Assembly (NCBI GenBank): GCA_003241965.1
Contig: QBMB01000019.1
Coordinates: 1-37,743, forward strand
Source of the DNA: Burkholderiales bacterium
GTDB lineage: Bacteria > Pseudomonadota > Gammaproteobacteria > Burkholderiales > Burkholderiaceae_C
DNA: 37,743 nucleotides
Direction: 5' to 3'
Below, one piece after another: positions 16,850-24,993 of this stretch. Each line of letters begins with the position of its first letter. Within the stretch, counting starts at the first letter, position 1. The position numbers and the translations under genes were made by a program. Under the pieces are notes generated by a model. That model searched no databases. It was not told the origin of the DNA and worked only from the letters and a program-made list of their open reading frames with translations.

Positions 16850-17740
16850 ATGAACACCATTTCCCGCTTCGCACTTTCCCTCACCGCCCTGGCCATCGTG
16901 GCCGGTTGCACCACCACGCCGCCCACCAACGTCCGGCTTGAACAGGCGCGCGAGGACTTCCGCACCGTGCAGGCTGATCCCCGCTCGCAGGGCCAGGCGC
17001 CGGCCGAATTGCGACAGGCCGCTGACGCGCTCACGGCGGCCAACACGGCATCAAGCAACCGGGACGATGTTGAAACCGTGAACCACCTCGCCTATCTGGC
17101 CTCGCAGCGCGCAGCCATCGTGCGCGAAACGGTGAACTTCAAGACCGCCGAGCTGAGCGTGGCCAACGCCGGTACTGCGCGCACCGCCGCCCAACTGCAG
17201 GCCCGCACGCAGGAGGCCGAGGCCGCCCAGCGGGCTGCGGCAGAAGCCCAGCGCAATGCAGGCGCTGCCCGCACCGACGCGACCGAGGCCCAGCGCCAGG
17301 CGGCCCTGGCAATGGAGCGCAACCGCCTGCTGGAAGCGCGCATGGCCGAGCTCAACGCCAAGCAGACACCGCGGGGCGTGGTGATCACCCTGGGTGATGT
17401 GTTGTTCGACGTGGACCGCTCGGCGCTCAAGCCCGCCGGCCTGCGCATGGTGGACCAGTTGGTGGAGGTGCTCAAGGCCGATCCGCAGCGCACGGTGCTG
17501 GTGGAAGGCTTCACCGACAGCACCGGCGCCGATGCCTACAACCAGACCCTGTCCACCGAGCGCGCCGACGCGGTGCGCGTGGCCTTGATGGCGCGGGGTA
17601 TCGCGTCCGCCCGGGTGGCCTCGCGCGGGTACGGCAAGGCATTCCCGGTGGGCCCCAACGACACAGCCGCCGGCCGCCAGATCAACCGCCGCGTCGAGAT
17701 CGTGCTCTCTGATGAGAGTGGCCAGATCAAGGCCCGCTGA
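16850..17740 (+). CDS. OmpA-domain lipoprotein with DUF4398-like helical region
   Basis: Encodes 296 aa. The lipobox VAGC places the lipidated Cys at residue 20. Residues about 26-160 form a long helical coiled-coil (DUF4398-like, with an Ala/Gln/Glu-rich stretch about 105-160). Residues about 168-290 are an OmpA-like peptidoglycan-binding domain, with DVLFDVDRSALKP, a GFTDSTGADAYNQ loop and LSTERADAVRVAL, ending in RQINRRVEIV. The protein should anchor in the outer membrane and bind peptidoglycan. I start at the ATG at 16850, preceded by AGGA; a longer in-frame extension to 16238 is not real because it runs through the neighbouring lipoprotein gene. It is 20 bases after that gene and 26 bases before the ferritin-like gene. 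Confidence 0.92.
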   Translation: MNTISRFALSLTALAIVAGCTTTPPTNVRLEQAREDFRTVQADPRSQGQAPAELRQAADALTAANTASSNRDDVETVNHLAYLASQRAAIVRETVNFKTAELSVANAGTARTAAQLQARTQEAEAAQRAAAEAQRNAGAARTDATEAQRQAALAMERNRLLEARMAELNAKQTPRGVVITLGDVLFDVDRSALKPAGLRMVDQLVEVLKADPQRTVLVEGFTDSTGADAYNQTLSTERADAVRVALMARGIASARVASRGYGKAFPVGPNDTAAGRQINRRVEIVLSDESGQIKAR

Positions 17741-17766
17741 ATTTCCCCACCCATTGAGAAAACCCC

Positions 17767-18315
17767 ATGACCACAACACCCCAGACCCTGGATATCACCG
17801 AACTGCGCAAGAGCGCACGCCAACGCATGGAAGAGGGCGCTGTCACCCTCGGCTACAGCGCTGATCGCAAGGCGGTCATTGCCATGCTCAACGATTCACT
17901 GGCCACCGAACTTGTGTGTGTGCTGCGCTACCGCCGCCACCACTTCATGGCCAGCGGCATCCATTCACACGCCACGGCGGCCGAGTTTCTGGTGCACTCC
18001 AACGAAGAGCAGGGCCACGCCGACCAGCTGGCCGAGCGCATCGTGCAGCTCGGCGGCGAGCCCGATTTTTCGCCCGACTCGCTCACGAAGCGCAGCCACG
18101 CCGAGTATGTGGAAGGCGCCACGCTGACCGACATGATTCGCGAGAACCTGGTGGCCGAGCGCATCGCGATCGACAGCTACCGCCATGCCATCGAGTCCCT
18201 GGGCAACGACGACCCGACCACCCGCCGCCTGCTTGAATCCATCCTCGCGGTGGAAGAGGAACACGCCGACGAGCTGGCTGATCTTCTGACGCAGGTGCCT
18301 GCCAAATCCAGCTGA
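17767..18315 (+). CDS. Ferritin-like diiron protein
   Basis: Encodes 182 aa with a four-helix ferritin fold. Candidate diiron ligands are visible in order: E48 (helix 1, LATELVCVLRYRRHHF), E81 and H84 (ExxH), E131 (LVAERIAID) and E163 with H166 (ExxH). This is the bacterioferritin/ferritin-like arrangement, although the C-terminus is short and no heme Met is obvious. It most likely binds or oxidises iron and limits Fenton chemistry. It is followed nine bases later by a KatE-type catalase gene and follows the OmpA-like gene by 26 bases, so it is part of one stress operon. A GAGAAAA sequence precedes the ATG. Confidence 0.87.
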   Translation: MTTTPQTLDITELRKSARQRMEEGAVTLGYSADRKAVIAMLNDSLATELVCVLRYRRHHFMASGIHSHATAAEFLVHSNEEQGHADQLAERIVQLGGEPDFSPDSLTKRSHAEYVEGATLTDMIRENLVAERIAIDSYRHAIESLGNDDPTTRRLLESILAVEEEHADELADLLTQVPAKSS

Positions 18316-18324
18316 CGCGAGAAC

Positions 18325-20397
18325 ATGCCCATGAAGAAAGCGCAGAAGCAGGACAGCCATCCTGGAACTGGTGGTGAACTGCACCAGCAGACGAACGCCG
18401 ACCATCCGCCATTGACCACCCAGCAAGGGGTGGTGATCTCCGACAACCAGAACTCACTGCGCGCCCACCCGCAGGGTCCCACGCTGCTGGAAGACTTCAT
18501 CCTGCGGGAGAAGATCACCCACTTCGACCACGAGCGCATCCCGGAGCGAGTGGTGCACGCGCGTGGCACTGGAGCCCACGGGTTCTTCGAACTCACGCAT
18601 TCGCTGGAGCAATACACCACAGCCAAGGTACTCACCGAGGTGGGCGTGAAAACGCCGGTGTTCTCGCGCATCTCCACCGTGGCCGGTGGTTCGGGCTCGT
18701 CGGACACGCCGCGCGATGTGCGCGGTTTCGCCATCAAGTTCTACACCTCGCAAGGCAACTGGGACATCGTGGGCAACAACGTACCGGTGTTCTTCATCCA
18801 GGATGCAATCAAGTTCCCCGACCTGATCCACGCGGTGAAGATGGAGCCCGACCGGGGCTTCCCCCAAGCCGCGTCGGCCCACGACACGTTCTGGGATTTC
18901 ATCTCGCTCACGCCCGAATCCATGCACATGGTGATGTGGATCATGTCGGACCGAACGCTGGCTCGATCGCTGCGCATGATCGAAGGCTTTGGCGTGCACA
19001 GCTTCCGCCTGCTCGATGCCGCAGGCCATTCAACCTTCGTGAAGTTCCACTGGCGACCCAAGCTGGGCCTGCAATCCACCGTGTGGGACGAGACGGTGAA
19101 GATCGCCGGGGCCGACCCGGACTTTCACCGGCGTGAACTGTTCGACGTGTTGAGCGCCGGAGAAGTTGCCGAATGGGAATTTGCAGTGCAGCTGTTCACG
19201 CAGGCTGAAGCCGACAAGTTTCCGTTCAACCACCTGGACGCGACCAAGCTCATTCCCGAAGAGTTGGTGCCTTTGCAGGTCATCGGCCGTCTGGTGCTCG
19301 ACCGCTGGCCCGACAACTTCTTTGCCGAGACCGAGCAGGTGGCGTTCTGCCCGTCGCACCTGGTGCCGGGCATTGACTTCTCCAACGACCCGCTGCTGCA
19401 GGGCCGCCTGTTCTCGTACCTGGACACACAACTCTCGCGCCTGGGCACGGTGAACTTTGAGCAGATTCCGATCAACGCGCCCAAGTGCCCGTTTGCCCAC
19501 CAGCAGCGCGATGGCCACATGCAGATGGCCAAGCCTGCCGGGCGCGTGGCCTACGAGCCCAATTCGTTGTCGCCCGACTCACCTCGCGCGGACCGCACCA
19601 CCGGGTTCGTCAGTGTGGCGCTGGACGAAGGCGGCGAGCGCGGCCGGGTGCGGGCTGCGAGCTTTGCCGATCACTACAGCCAGGCGCGCCAGTTCTGGAT
19701 CAGCCAGAGCGAACCCGAACAGGCGCACATCGCATCGGCGCTGGTGTTCGAGCTCTCCAAGGTGGCGCACCCGCACGTGCGCGAGGCCATGGTGTCGCAC
19801 CTGCTGGTGATCGATGAGGTGCTGGGGCAGCGGGTGGCCGATGGCCTGGGCCTGGAAGAGCTGCCTGCGCCCGCGACGCCCGCTCAACCCGTGCAGTCGA
19901 TGTTGCCTTCCGCCGCGTTGAGCATCATCGGCAACGCCAAGGACACCCTGGAGGGCCGGTGTGTCGGCATCCTGGTGGCCGACGGTTCTGACGGAAAGAC
20001 CGTTGCCGCGCTCAAGAAGGCGGTGCAGGCCGCAGGCGCTCGCGTGAAAATCGTCGCGCCCCGCATCGGCGATGTGGTGCTGGCCAACGACAAGCGCCTG
20101 GCGGTTGACGGTCAGCTGGCGGGCACGCCATCGGTGATGTTCGATGCGGTGGCACTGGTGCTCTCGGAAGATGCGGGAAAGGCCCTGTGTCGCGAGGCCG
20201 CTGCGGTGGATTTCGTGCGCGACGCGTTCGGTCACCTCAAGGCGATTGCGGCGGATGCAGGTGCGAAGGCGCTGCTGAAGGCGGCCAGCGTCAAGTCCGA
20301 TGCCGGTGTGGTTGACGCAGACGATCACCAGGCGTTTGTGGTGGCCGCATCCACCCGTCAGTGGGTGCGCGAGAAGTCGGTGCGTACTCTGGCGTGA
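18325..20397 (+). CDS. katE: Large-subunit (clade 2) catalase, HPII type
   Basis: Encodes 690 aa, the large-subunit heme catalase that turns hydrogen peroxide into water and oxygen. Catalytic His78 is in [14 protein letters not shown], Asn151 in [11 protein letters not shown], and the proximal heme Tyr365 in [14 protein letters not shown]. After the core (to about 500) comes the extra C-terminal domain with a class I amidotransferase/DJ-1-like fold (about 535-690, from [13 protein letters not shown]), typical of HPII. Two nearby ATGs (18325 and 18331) are possible starts; the first follows GCGAGAA. It is the last gene of the unit with the ferritin-like protein. KatE in many bacteria is a stationary-phase, general-stress gene, matching the csbD and OmpA-like neighbours. 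Confidence 0.96.
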   Translation: MPMKKAQKQDSHPGTGGELHQQTNADHPPLTTQQGVVISDNQNSLRAHPQGPTLLEDFILREKITHFDHERIPERVVHARGTGAHGFFELTHSLEQYTTAKVLTEVGVKTPVFSRISTVAGGSGSSDTPRDVRGFAIKFYTSQGNWDIVGNNVPVFFIQDAIKFPDLIHAVKMEPDRGFPQAASAHDTFWDFISLTPESMHMVMWIMSDRTLARSLRMIEGFGVHSFRLLDAAGHSTFVKFHWRPKLGLQSTVWDETVKIAGADPDFHRRELFDVLSAGEVAEWEFAVQLFTQAEADKFPFNHLDATKLIPEELVPLQVIGRLVLDRWPDNFFAETEQVAFCPSHLVPGIDFSNDPLLQGRLFSYLDTQLSRLGTVNFEQIPINAPKCPFAHQQRDGHMQMAKPAGRVAYEPNSLSPDSPRADRTTGFVSVALDEGGERGRVRAASFADHYSQARQFWISQSEPEQAHIASALVFELSKVAHPHVREAMVSHLLVIDEVLGQRVADGLGLEELPAPATPAQPVQSMLPSAALSIIGNAKDTLEGRCVGILVADGSDGKTVAALKKAVQAAGARVKIVAPRIGDVVLANDKRLAVDGQLAGTPSVMFDAVALVLSEDAGKALCREAAAVDFVRDAFGHLKAIAADAGAKALLKAASVKSDAGVVDADDHQAFVVAASTRQWVREKSVRTLA

Positions 20398-20455
20398 CCT
20401 GCGCCGGGCGGCTTCTCACATCCCGCACCCCGGTGCGTGGTGAGCAGGCTGCTCC

Positions 20456-21742
20456 ATGAGCAACGCTCAATGGTTCGCCCTCATCGGCGCGATGTTGCTG
20501 GTGATGGGCGTGACGTCCACCCTGCTCAAGCGCCTGCCGGTCACCCCGGCCATGCTCTACCTCGGGGTGGGCCTGATGCTGGGGCCCACCGGTGTGGACG
20601 CGTTCCGCTTCAACCCCCTCACGGAAGCGCCGCTGCTCGAGGTGCTGACCGAAGTGGCGCTGCTGATCTCGTTGTATTCCGCGGGCGTGAAGATGCCGGT
20701 GCCGTTCACCTTTTCCCAATGGCGTGCGCCGCTGTTGTTGGCCACGGTGTCGATGGCGATCACCGTGGGGCTGGTGGCAGTCTTCGCTGTTCATGTGCTG
20801 GACTTGCCGATGGGCGCGGGTGTTCTGCTCGGCGCCATCTTGGCGCCCACCGACCCGGTGCTGGCCACCGATGTGCAGAGCCGCCACCCCGGAGACCGCG
20901 ACCGGCTTCGCTTCACGCTCACCTGCGAAGCCGGCATGAACGACGGCACCGCATTTCCCTTCGTGATGCTTGGTCTGGGGTTGCTGGGGCTGCACGACCT
21001 CGGCGAAGGTGGAGCGCGCTGGGCGCTGGTGGATGTGCTGTGGGGAACGCTGGGCGGTGTCGGCATCGGTGTGGCGGCGGGTGTGGCGTTGGCACGCCTG
21101 GGCTGGAGGCTGCGCGGAGCGCCACAGAGGCAACACCTGCTCGACGACTTTCTCGGACTGGGTTTGATAGCGCTGGTGTACGGCGTGAGCTTGCAGTTGC
21201 ATGCGTTGGGCTTTGTCGCCGTGTTCTTCGCTGCGGTTGCGTTGCGCCAGACCGAAATGAAGCTCGCCGGCAAGGCTGCCCGGCAGGAAGCAGCGGTGCA
21301 GGTCGGCCTCCCGACCGAACCCGCGACCGAGGCGCTGCCCACCGTGAGTCAGGGCTCGCTGGTGTTCAAGGAACAGCTGGAACGCATGTCCGAGCTCACG
21401 CTGGTGCTGCTGCTCGGCGGCTCGCTTTACCTGGATTCGTGGAGCTGGCCGGCGGTGGGCCTGGCACTGTTCCTGTTCTTCGTGGCCCGCCCGATGAGCG
21501 TGTGCATCGGAATGCTGGGCCGCCGCAGCGTCGCGCCTGTGCGCGGCATGACCGCGTGGTTCGGCGTGCGTGGCATCGGTTCGCTGTACTACCTGATGTA
21601 CGCGATCCAGCATGGTCTGCCGCAAGGCCAGTCGATCGAGTTGATGCAGCTCACACTGATCGTGGTGGCGCTGTCCATCGTGCTGCATGGCATCAGCGTG
21701 AAGCCGTTGTTGAACGGCGTGTGGGATCGTCGGCTGCGTTAG
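20456..21742 (+). CDS. CPA1-family Na+/H+ (cation/proton) antiporter
   Basis: Encodes 428 aa, strongly hydrophobic with about 12 predicted membrane helices, as in the Na/H exchanger family (PF00999). Conserved features: APTDPVLATDV (130-140, with the TDP motif of helix 4) and CEAGMNDGTAFPF (157-169), which carries the acidic ND pair used for cation binding. A hydrophilic cytoplasmic loop lies at about 265-300. It likely expels Na+ or K+ in exchange for protons; ion specificity cannot be read from sequence. It follows katE by 58 bases with only a weak AGCAGG upstream of the ATG. Its TAG stop overlaps the TAA stop of convergent thiE by three shared bases, leaving no room for a normal terminator. 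Confidence 0.93.
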   Translation: MSNAQWFALIGAMLLVMGVTSTLLKRLPVTPAMLYLGVGLMLGPTGVDAFRFNPLTEAPLLEVLTEVALLISLYSAGVKMPVPFTFSQWRAPLLLATVSMAITVGLVAVFAVHVLDLPMGAGVLLGAILAPTDPVLATDVQSRHPGDRDRLRFTLTCEAGMNDGTAFPFVMLGLGLLGLHDLGEGGARWALVDVLWGTLGGVGIGVAAGVALARLGWRLRGAPQRQHLLDDFLGLGLIALVYGVSLQLHALGFVAVFFAAVALRQTEMKLAGKAARQEAAVQVGLPTEPATEALPTVSQGSLVFKEQLERMSELTLVLLLGGSLYLDSWSWPAVGLALFLFFVARPMSVCIGMLGRRSVAPVRGMTAWFGVRGIGSLYYLMYAIQHGLPQGQSIELMQLTLIVVALSIVLHGISVKPLLNGVWDRRLR

Positions 21743-22656
21743 TCGTGTTGTATGGCCGCGTTCCACGTGGCCACTTCGGCTTCTGGATCCGCCGCGCCCA
21801 TGAGCGCGCGCACCACCCCCACCGAACCCACACCGCTGGCCAGCACGGCGGGCAGTGAAGCCTTGTCGATGCCGCCAATGGCCACGCGCGGGTAGTCGCG
21901 CAGCAGCTGGGAATACACGGCCAGCCGGCCGGTACCCTGGGGCGCGGTGGCCATCTGCTTGAGGGTGGTGGGGAACACCGCACCCATGGCGATGTAGCTC
22001 GGGCTGAGCTGGTCGGCGATCACCATCTCGGCGTAACCGTGGGTGCTCAGGCCCAGGCGCAGACCGGCGTCCTTGATGGCTTTCAGGCTGGCAGGTTTCA
22101 TGGCCTGCAGGTCTTCCTGGCCCAGGTGCACGCCGTAGGCACCGGCCTCGATGGCGAGCTGCCAGTGGTCGTTGATGAACAGGCGCGCGCCCGTGCCCTG
22201 CACGCCGGCCACGGCGGCCATGACCTCGGCACGCACGGCCGCCGCATCGCCGGACTTGAAGCGCAACTGCACCGTGGGCACGCCCGCCCGGGCCATGCGG
22301 ATGGTCCAGGCCGCGTCGGGCATCACGGCGTACAGGCCCAGGTGCTGCGGGCAGGGCGCAAACGCGTCCTTGCGCGGCCACGGCAGCATGCCGAAATCCA
22401 CCGCTTCGGTGGGCCACTGCTGCGGGTGAAATTCACCGATTCTCAGCGACTGGCAGGACCAGGCTTGCGCCAGACACAGCGCATCGGCGGGCTCGAAGCC
22501 CAGCTGGTGTCCGGCCTGCAAGGCGGCTGCGAACACCAGGTCGTTCACGTCGCCTTTGAGGGCTTGTGCATCGGGCTGCACGGGCAAGCCCAGCGTGGCT
22601 TCGTGGGCCTGCACGATGGATTGCGCCATCGCCATCACGTTCATGCCGGCGTTCAT
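21739..22656 (-). CDS. thiE: Thiamine phosphate synthase with N-terminal extension
   Basis: Encodes 305 aa, well above the usual 200-220 aa. The C-terminal two thirds (about 105-300) are the TMP synthase TIM barrel that joins HMP-PP and thiazole phosphate: VQLRFKS (129-135), LFINDHW, YGVHLGQEDL, the glycine-rich STHG region and a GGIDKA segment near the end. The first 100 residues are extra; residues about 34-72 resemble the helical C-terminal part of ThiD (see findings). The ATG overlaps the thiG stop (ATGA), so it is coupled to thiG. It ends the minus-strand thiO-thiS-thiG-thiE operon, and its stop overlaps that of the convergent antiporter gene. Confidence 0.94.
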   Translation of the reverse strand: MNAGMNVMAMAQSIVQAHEATLGLPVQPDAQALKGDVNDLVFAAALQAGHQLGFEPADALCLAQAWSCQSLRIGEFHPQQWPTEAVDFGMLPWPRKDAFAPCPQHLGLYAVMPDAAWTIRMARAGVPTVQLRFKSGDAAAVRAEVMAAVAGVQGTGARLFINDHWQLAIEAGAYGVHLGQEDLQAMKPASLKAIKDAGLRLGLSTHGYAEMVIADQLSPSYIAMGAVFPTTLKQMATAPQGTGRLAVYSQLLRDYPRVAIGGIDKASLPAVLASGVGSVGVVRALMGAADPEAEVATWNAAIQHD

Positions 22657-23480
22657 GGGTGGTGCCAGAAAGGGGTGCCGAGCACGGGTGTGCTGGGTTG
22701 GGCGCTGTCCTGCGGCTGCATGGCGCCCGAGCGGTACGCGGCGCGACCGGCGCGCACCGCGTCGGCAAAGGCGCCCGCCATGTCCACGGGTGATTGGGCG
22801 AGCGCCACGGCGGTGTTGAGCAGCACGGCATCAAAGCCCCACTCCATCACGGTGCAGGCGTGCGAGGGCAGGCCCAGGCCGGCGTCCACGATCAGCGGCA
22901 CTTTCAGGCGCTCGCGCAGCAGGCGCATGGCGTAGGGGTTCACCGGGCCGCGACCGGTGCCGATGGGCGCGGCCCAGGGCATCACGGCCTGGCAGCCCAC
23001 GTCCACCAGGCGCTGGCACAGCACCAGGTCTTCGGTGCAGTAGGGCAGCACCTTGAAGCCGTCGTTGATCAGCTGGCGCGCGCAGTCCACGAGGTTGAGC
23101 GTGTCGGGCTGCAGGCTGTAGTCGTCGCCGATGAGTTCGAGCTTGATCCACGGCGTGTTGAACACCTCGCGCGCCATTTGCGCGGTGGTGATGACCTCTT
23201 GCGTGCTGTGGCAGCCGGCGGTGTTGGGCAGCACCGGCACGGCCAGGTCCTGCAGCAGCTTCCAGAACGCCGCACCGGCTTCGGGCTGCACCGCGCCCTG
23301 GCGGCGCAGCGAGGCGGTGAGCATGGCGGGCTGTGCGCGGCGCGCGGCGGCTTCGAGCAAGGCGGGCGAGGGGTAGCGCGAGGTGCCCAGCATCAGGCGG
23401 CTCTGGAAGACCTCGCCGTAGAGGATCAGTGGATCGTCGTGTGAAACGGGAGCGGTCATGTGGGGGGTGGTCATGTCCAT
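22653..23480 (-). CDS. thiG: Thiazole synthase
   Basis: Encodes 275 aa of the ThiG TIM barrel, which condenses deoxyxylulose phosphate, dehydroglycine and ThiS-thiocarboxylate to the thiazole phosphate carboxylate. Catalytic Lys113 lies in PWIKLELIGDD; other signatures are TAGCHSTQEV (87-96), KVLPYCTEDL and VDAGLGLPSHA. The C-terminal 20 residues are a nonconserved tail. I start at the ATG ending at 23480, preceded by GAGGA; a second ATG lies two codons in. The longer frame to 23618 merely overlaps thiS. The stop overlaps the thiE start. ThiS upstream is its sulfur-carrier partner, and ThiO provides dehydroglycine. Confidence 0.96.
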   Translation of the reverse strand: MDMTTPHMTAPVSHDDPLILYGEVFQSRLMLGTSRYPSPALLEAAARRAQPAMLTASLRRQGAVQPEAGAAFWKLLQDLAVPVLPNTAGCHSTQEVITTAQMAREVFNTPWIKLELIGDDYSLQPDTLNLVDCARQLINDGFKVLPYCTEDLVLCQRLVDVGCQAVMPWAAPIGTGRGPVNPYAMRLLRERLKVPLIVDAGLGLPSHACTVMEWGFDAVLLNTAVALAQSPVDMAGAFADAVRAGRAAYRSGAMQPQDSAQPSTPVLGTPFWHHP

Positions 23481-23491
23481 GGCGTGGGTCC

Positions 23492-23689
23492 TCAGCCTCC
23501 GGTGATGGGTGCGATGATTTCGATGCGGTCGCCTTCGGTCAACAGCTGCTGCGCGTAGTTGCTGCGCGGCACGAATTGCAGGTTGACCGCGGCCGCGAAC
23601 ACAGCCGGCGGATCGCACACGCGCAGCGCATCGGCCAGCGTGGCGCCAGCGGGCAGATCGCAGGGTTCGTGGTTGATGAAGACGTTCAT
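23492..23689 (-). CDS. thiS: Sulfur carrier protein ThiS
   Basis: Encodes 65 aa with the ubiquitin-like ThiS fold, starting MNVFINHEPCDLPAG and ending in PITGG. The C-terminal Gly-Gly is what becomes adenylated and thiocarboxylated to carry sulfur for the thiazole ring. Length and ending match the family exactly. It lies 7 bases after thiO and 11 bases before thiG, so the three are one transcription unit. I did not see thiF in this window; the adenylating partner (ThiF or MoeB-like) must be encoded elsewhere. Confidence 0.94.
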   Translation of the reverse strand: MNVFINHEPCDLPAGATLADALRVCDPPAVFAAAVNLQFVPRSNYAQQLLTEGDRIEIIAPITGG

Positions 23690-23696
23690 GTGGCGT

Positions 23697-24785
23697 TCAT
23701 TGGGCGGTGTTTTGCAGCGACAAGCCCCATCGGTCGGCCAGCGCTGAAGTGCCATTGTCCATGGCCTGCAGCGCGGCATCGAGCATGGCCGGCGCGATGA
23801 GAAAACCATGGCGGTACAGGCCGTTGATCTGCATGCGCCGCGGTGCGCTCAGGCGGATCTCGGGCAGGTTGTCGGGCAGGGTGGGGCGCAGCTGCACGCC
23901 CATCTCGATGATGCGTGCCTCGCCAAAGCCCGGGTGCACGGTGTAGGCCGCGCTCAGCAGTTCCAGCGTGGAGCGCACGCTGGCGGGCGAGAGGTCGTCG
24001 GATTCGATTTCGGTGGCGCCGATGACGAACATGCCGCCAGGCTTGGGTGCGATGTAGAGCGGGTAACGCGGATGCACCAGGCGCGTGGGGCGCGACAGGC
24101 TCACGCCCGGCGCATGCACACGCGCCACCTCGCCGCGCACACCGCGCAGCGCGCTCCATTGCGGCTGGGCTCCGAGGCCGCGGCAGTCGAACAACCACGC
24201 GCCCGGGCCCGGGTCCACCTCATCGGGGGTGTGCGGTGTGTTCCAGTGCACCGCGATGCCCAGGACCCGCATCTGGTGCGCGAGCGCAGCGAGCAATTCG
24301 CGGTTGTCGAGCTGGCCTTCATCGGGCAGGTACAGGCCTTGCGCAAAACGGTGTTCGAGCGAAGGCTCCAGCTCGCTGAGTCCGGCCGCGTCCATGCGCT
24401 GGGCCAGTGGCAGCGAGGGCAGGGCGGCCGAAGTGCGCGCGAGCTGGCCGGCGAAGCGCTCGGCCTCGGCTGCGTCCTGCCGGTGCCACAGCACGAGGGT
24501 GCCGCTCTGCTGAAAGAACACGGGTTGCTCCAGCGTGGCCAGCAGCTGTGGCCAGCGCGCCAGCGCGTGCTGGCCCATGCGCACCACCGGCAGTTCGCTC
24601 ACCGCCGATTCGGCCAGCGGCGCGAGCATGGCCGCAGCCACACGCGCGGCAGCGTTTTCGGCCAGCGGGCCACCGGCGTCGAACACCTCCACCCGGTGGC
24701 CGCGCTGCGCCAGCGCGCAGGCCAGCAGCCGGCCCATGAGGCCAGCGCCGAGCACCACGGCGGTGGGTCTTGTCAAAGCGTTCAT
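23697..24785 (-). CDS. thiO: Glycine oxidase ThiO
   Basis: Encodes 362 aa of the D-amino acid oxidase family. The dinucleotide-binding motif VVLGAGLMGRLLA is at 10-22, with the acidic residue ending the second strand in VEVFD. A long FAD-dependent oxidase body follows, including PRYPLYIAPKPGGMFVIGATE-type substrate-domain strands and a C-terminal NGLYRHGFLIAPAM, the ThiO signature. It oxidises glycine to the imine used by ThiG. The first gene of the minus-strand thiazole operon; its upstream region has GC-rich repeats but no THI-box, so direct TPP control of this promoter is not apparent. Confidence 0.93.
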   Translation of the reverse strand: MNALTRPTAVVLGAGLMGRLLACALAQRGHRVEVFDAGGPLAENAAARVAAAMLAPLAESAVSELPVVRMGQHALARWPQLLATLEQPVFFQQSGTLVLWHRQDAAEAERFAGQLARTSAALPSLPLAQRMDAAGLSELEPSLEHRFAQGLYLPDEGQLDNRELLAALAHQMRVLGIAVHWNTPHTPDEVDPGPGAWLFDCRGLGAQPQWSALRGVRGEVARVHAPGVSLSRPTRLVHPRYPLYIAPKPGGMFVIGATEIESDDLSPASVRSTLELLSAAYTVHPGFGEARIIEMGVQLRPTLPDNLPEIRLSAPRRMQINGLYRHGFLIAPAMLDAALQAMDNGTSALADRWGLSLQNTAQ

Positions 24786-24824
24786 GTCAATTCATCTCGA
24801 GTTCGATGCACCTGGGCGCGCGTG

Positions 24825-24857
24825 CCCTCACCCCAACCCTCTCCCAGAGGGAGAGGG
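24825..24857. repeat. REP-like palindrome with perfect 9-bp stem
   Basis: A CCCTCACCCCAA lead-in is followed by CCCTCTCCC (24837-24845), the loop AGA, and GGGAGAGGG (24849-24857), a perfect 9-bp hairpin. This sequence type is familiar as an intergenic repeat in many GC-rich proteobacteria. It sits 40-70 bases upstream of thiO, in the divergent thiO/thiD spacer. It has no T-tract, so it is not an obvious intrinsic terminator. Confidence 0.7.
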
Positions 24858-24929
24858 AGCGAAGACGCATGAGCGAGGTGTCCCCATCCAGGGCACCCGA
24901 GGATCCGGTTGCGCCGGTCCCAGGGTGTG

Positions 24930-24967
24930 CCCCCCTCGCGCAGCAGAGGGGGGTGCGGCGCAGCCGC
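24930..24967. repeat. GC-rich double hairpin in thiO/thiD spacer
   Basis: CCCCCCTC (24930-24937) and GAGGGGGG (24946-24953) form an 8-bp stem around GCGCAGCA. GCGGC (24955-24959) and GCCGC (24963-24967) form a second stem around GCA. The unit looks like the intergenic repeats I associate with Comamonadaceae and resembles in composition the repeat pair at 27412-27527. It ends about 13 bases before the proposed thiD -10 box. Confidence 0.6.
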
Positions 24968-24980
24968 GCGGGGGGTGCGT

Positions 24981-24986
24981 CACAAT
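24981..24986 (+). promoter_or_regulatory. Candidate thiD -10 element (leaderless)
   Basis: CACAAT matches the -10 consensus at four of six positions. A start site about seven bases downstream would coincide with the thiD ATG at 24994, giving a leaderless or nearly leaderless mRNA. This would explain why thiD has no Shine-Dalgarno sequence. No good -35 box is visible because the GC-rich repeat occupies that position. Confidence 0.35.
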
Positions 24987-24993
24987 CTTCGCC

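Noticed and set aside
20291..22417. Minus-strand open frame of 708 codons across the antiporter and thiE
   Set aside because: It runs out of frame through thiE and antisense through the antiporter gene; both of those have clear family motifs.
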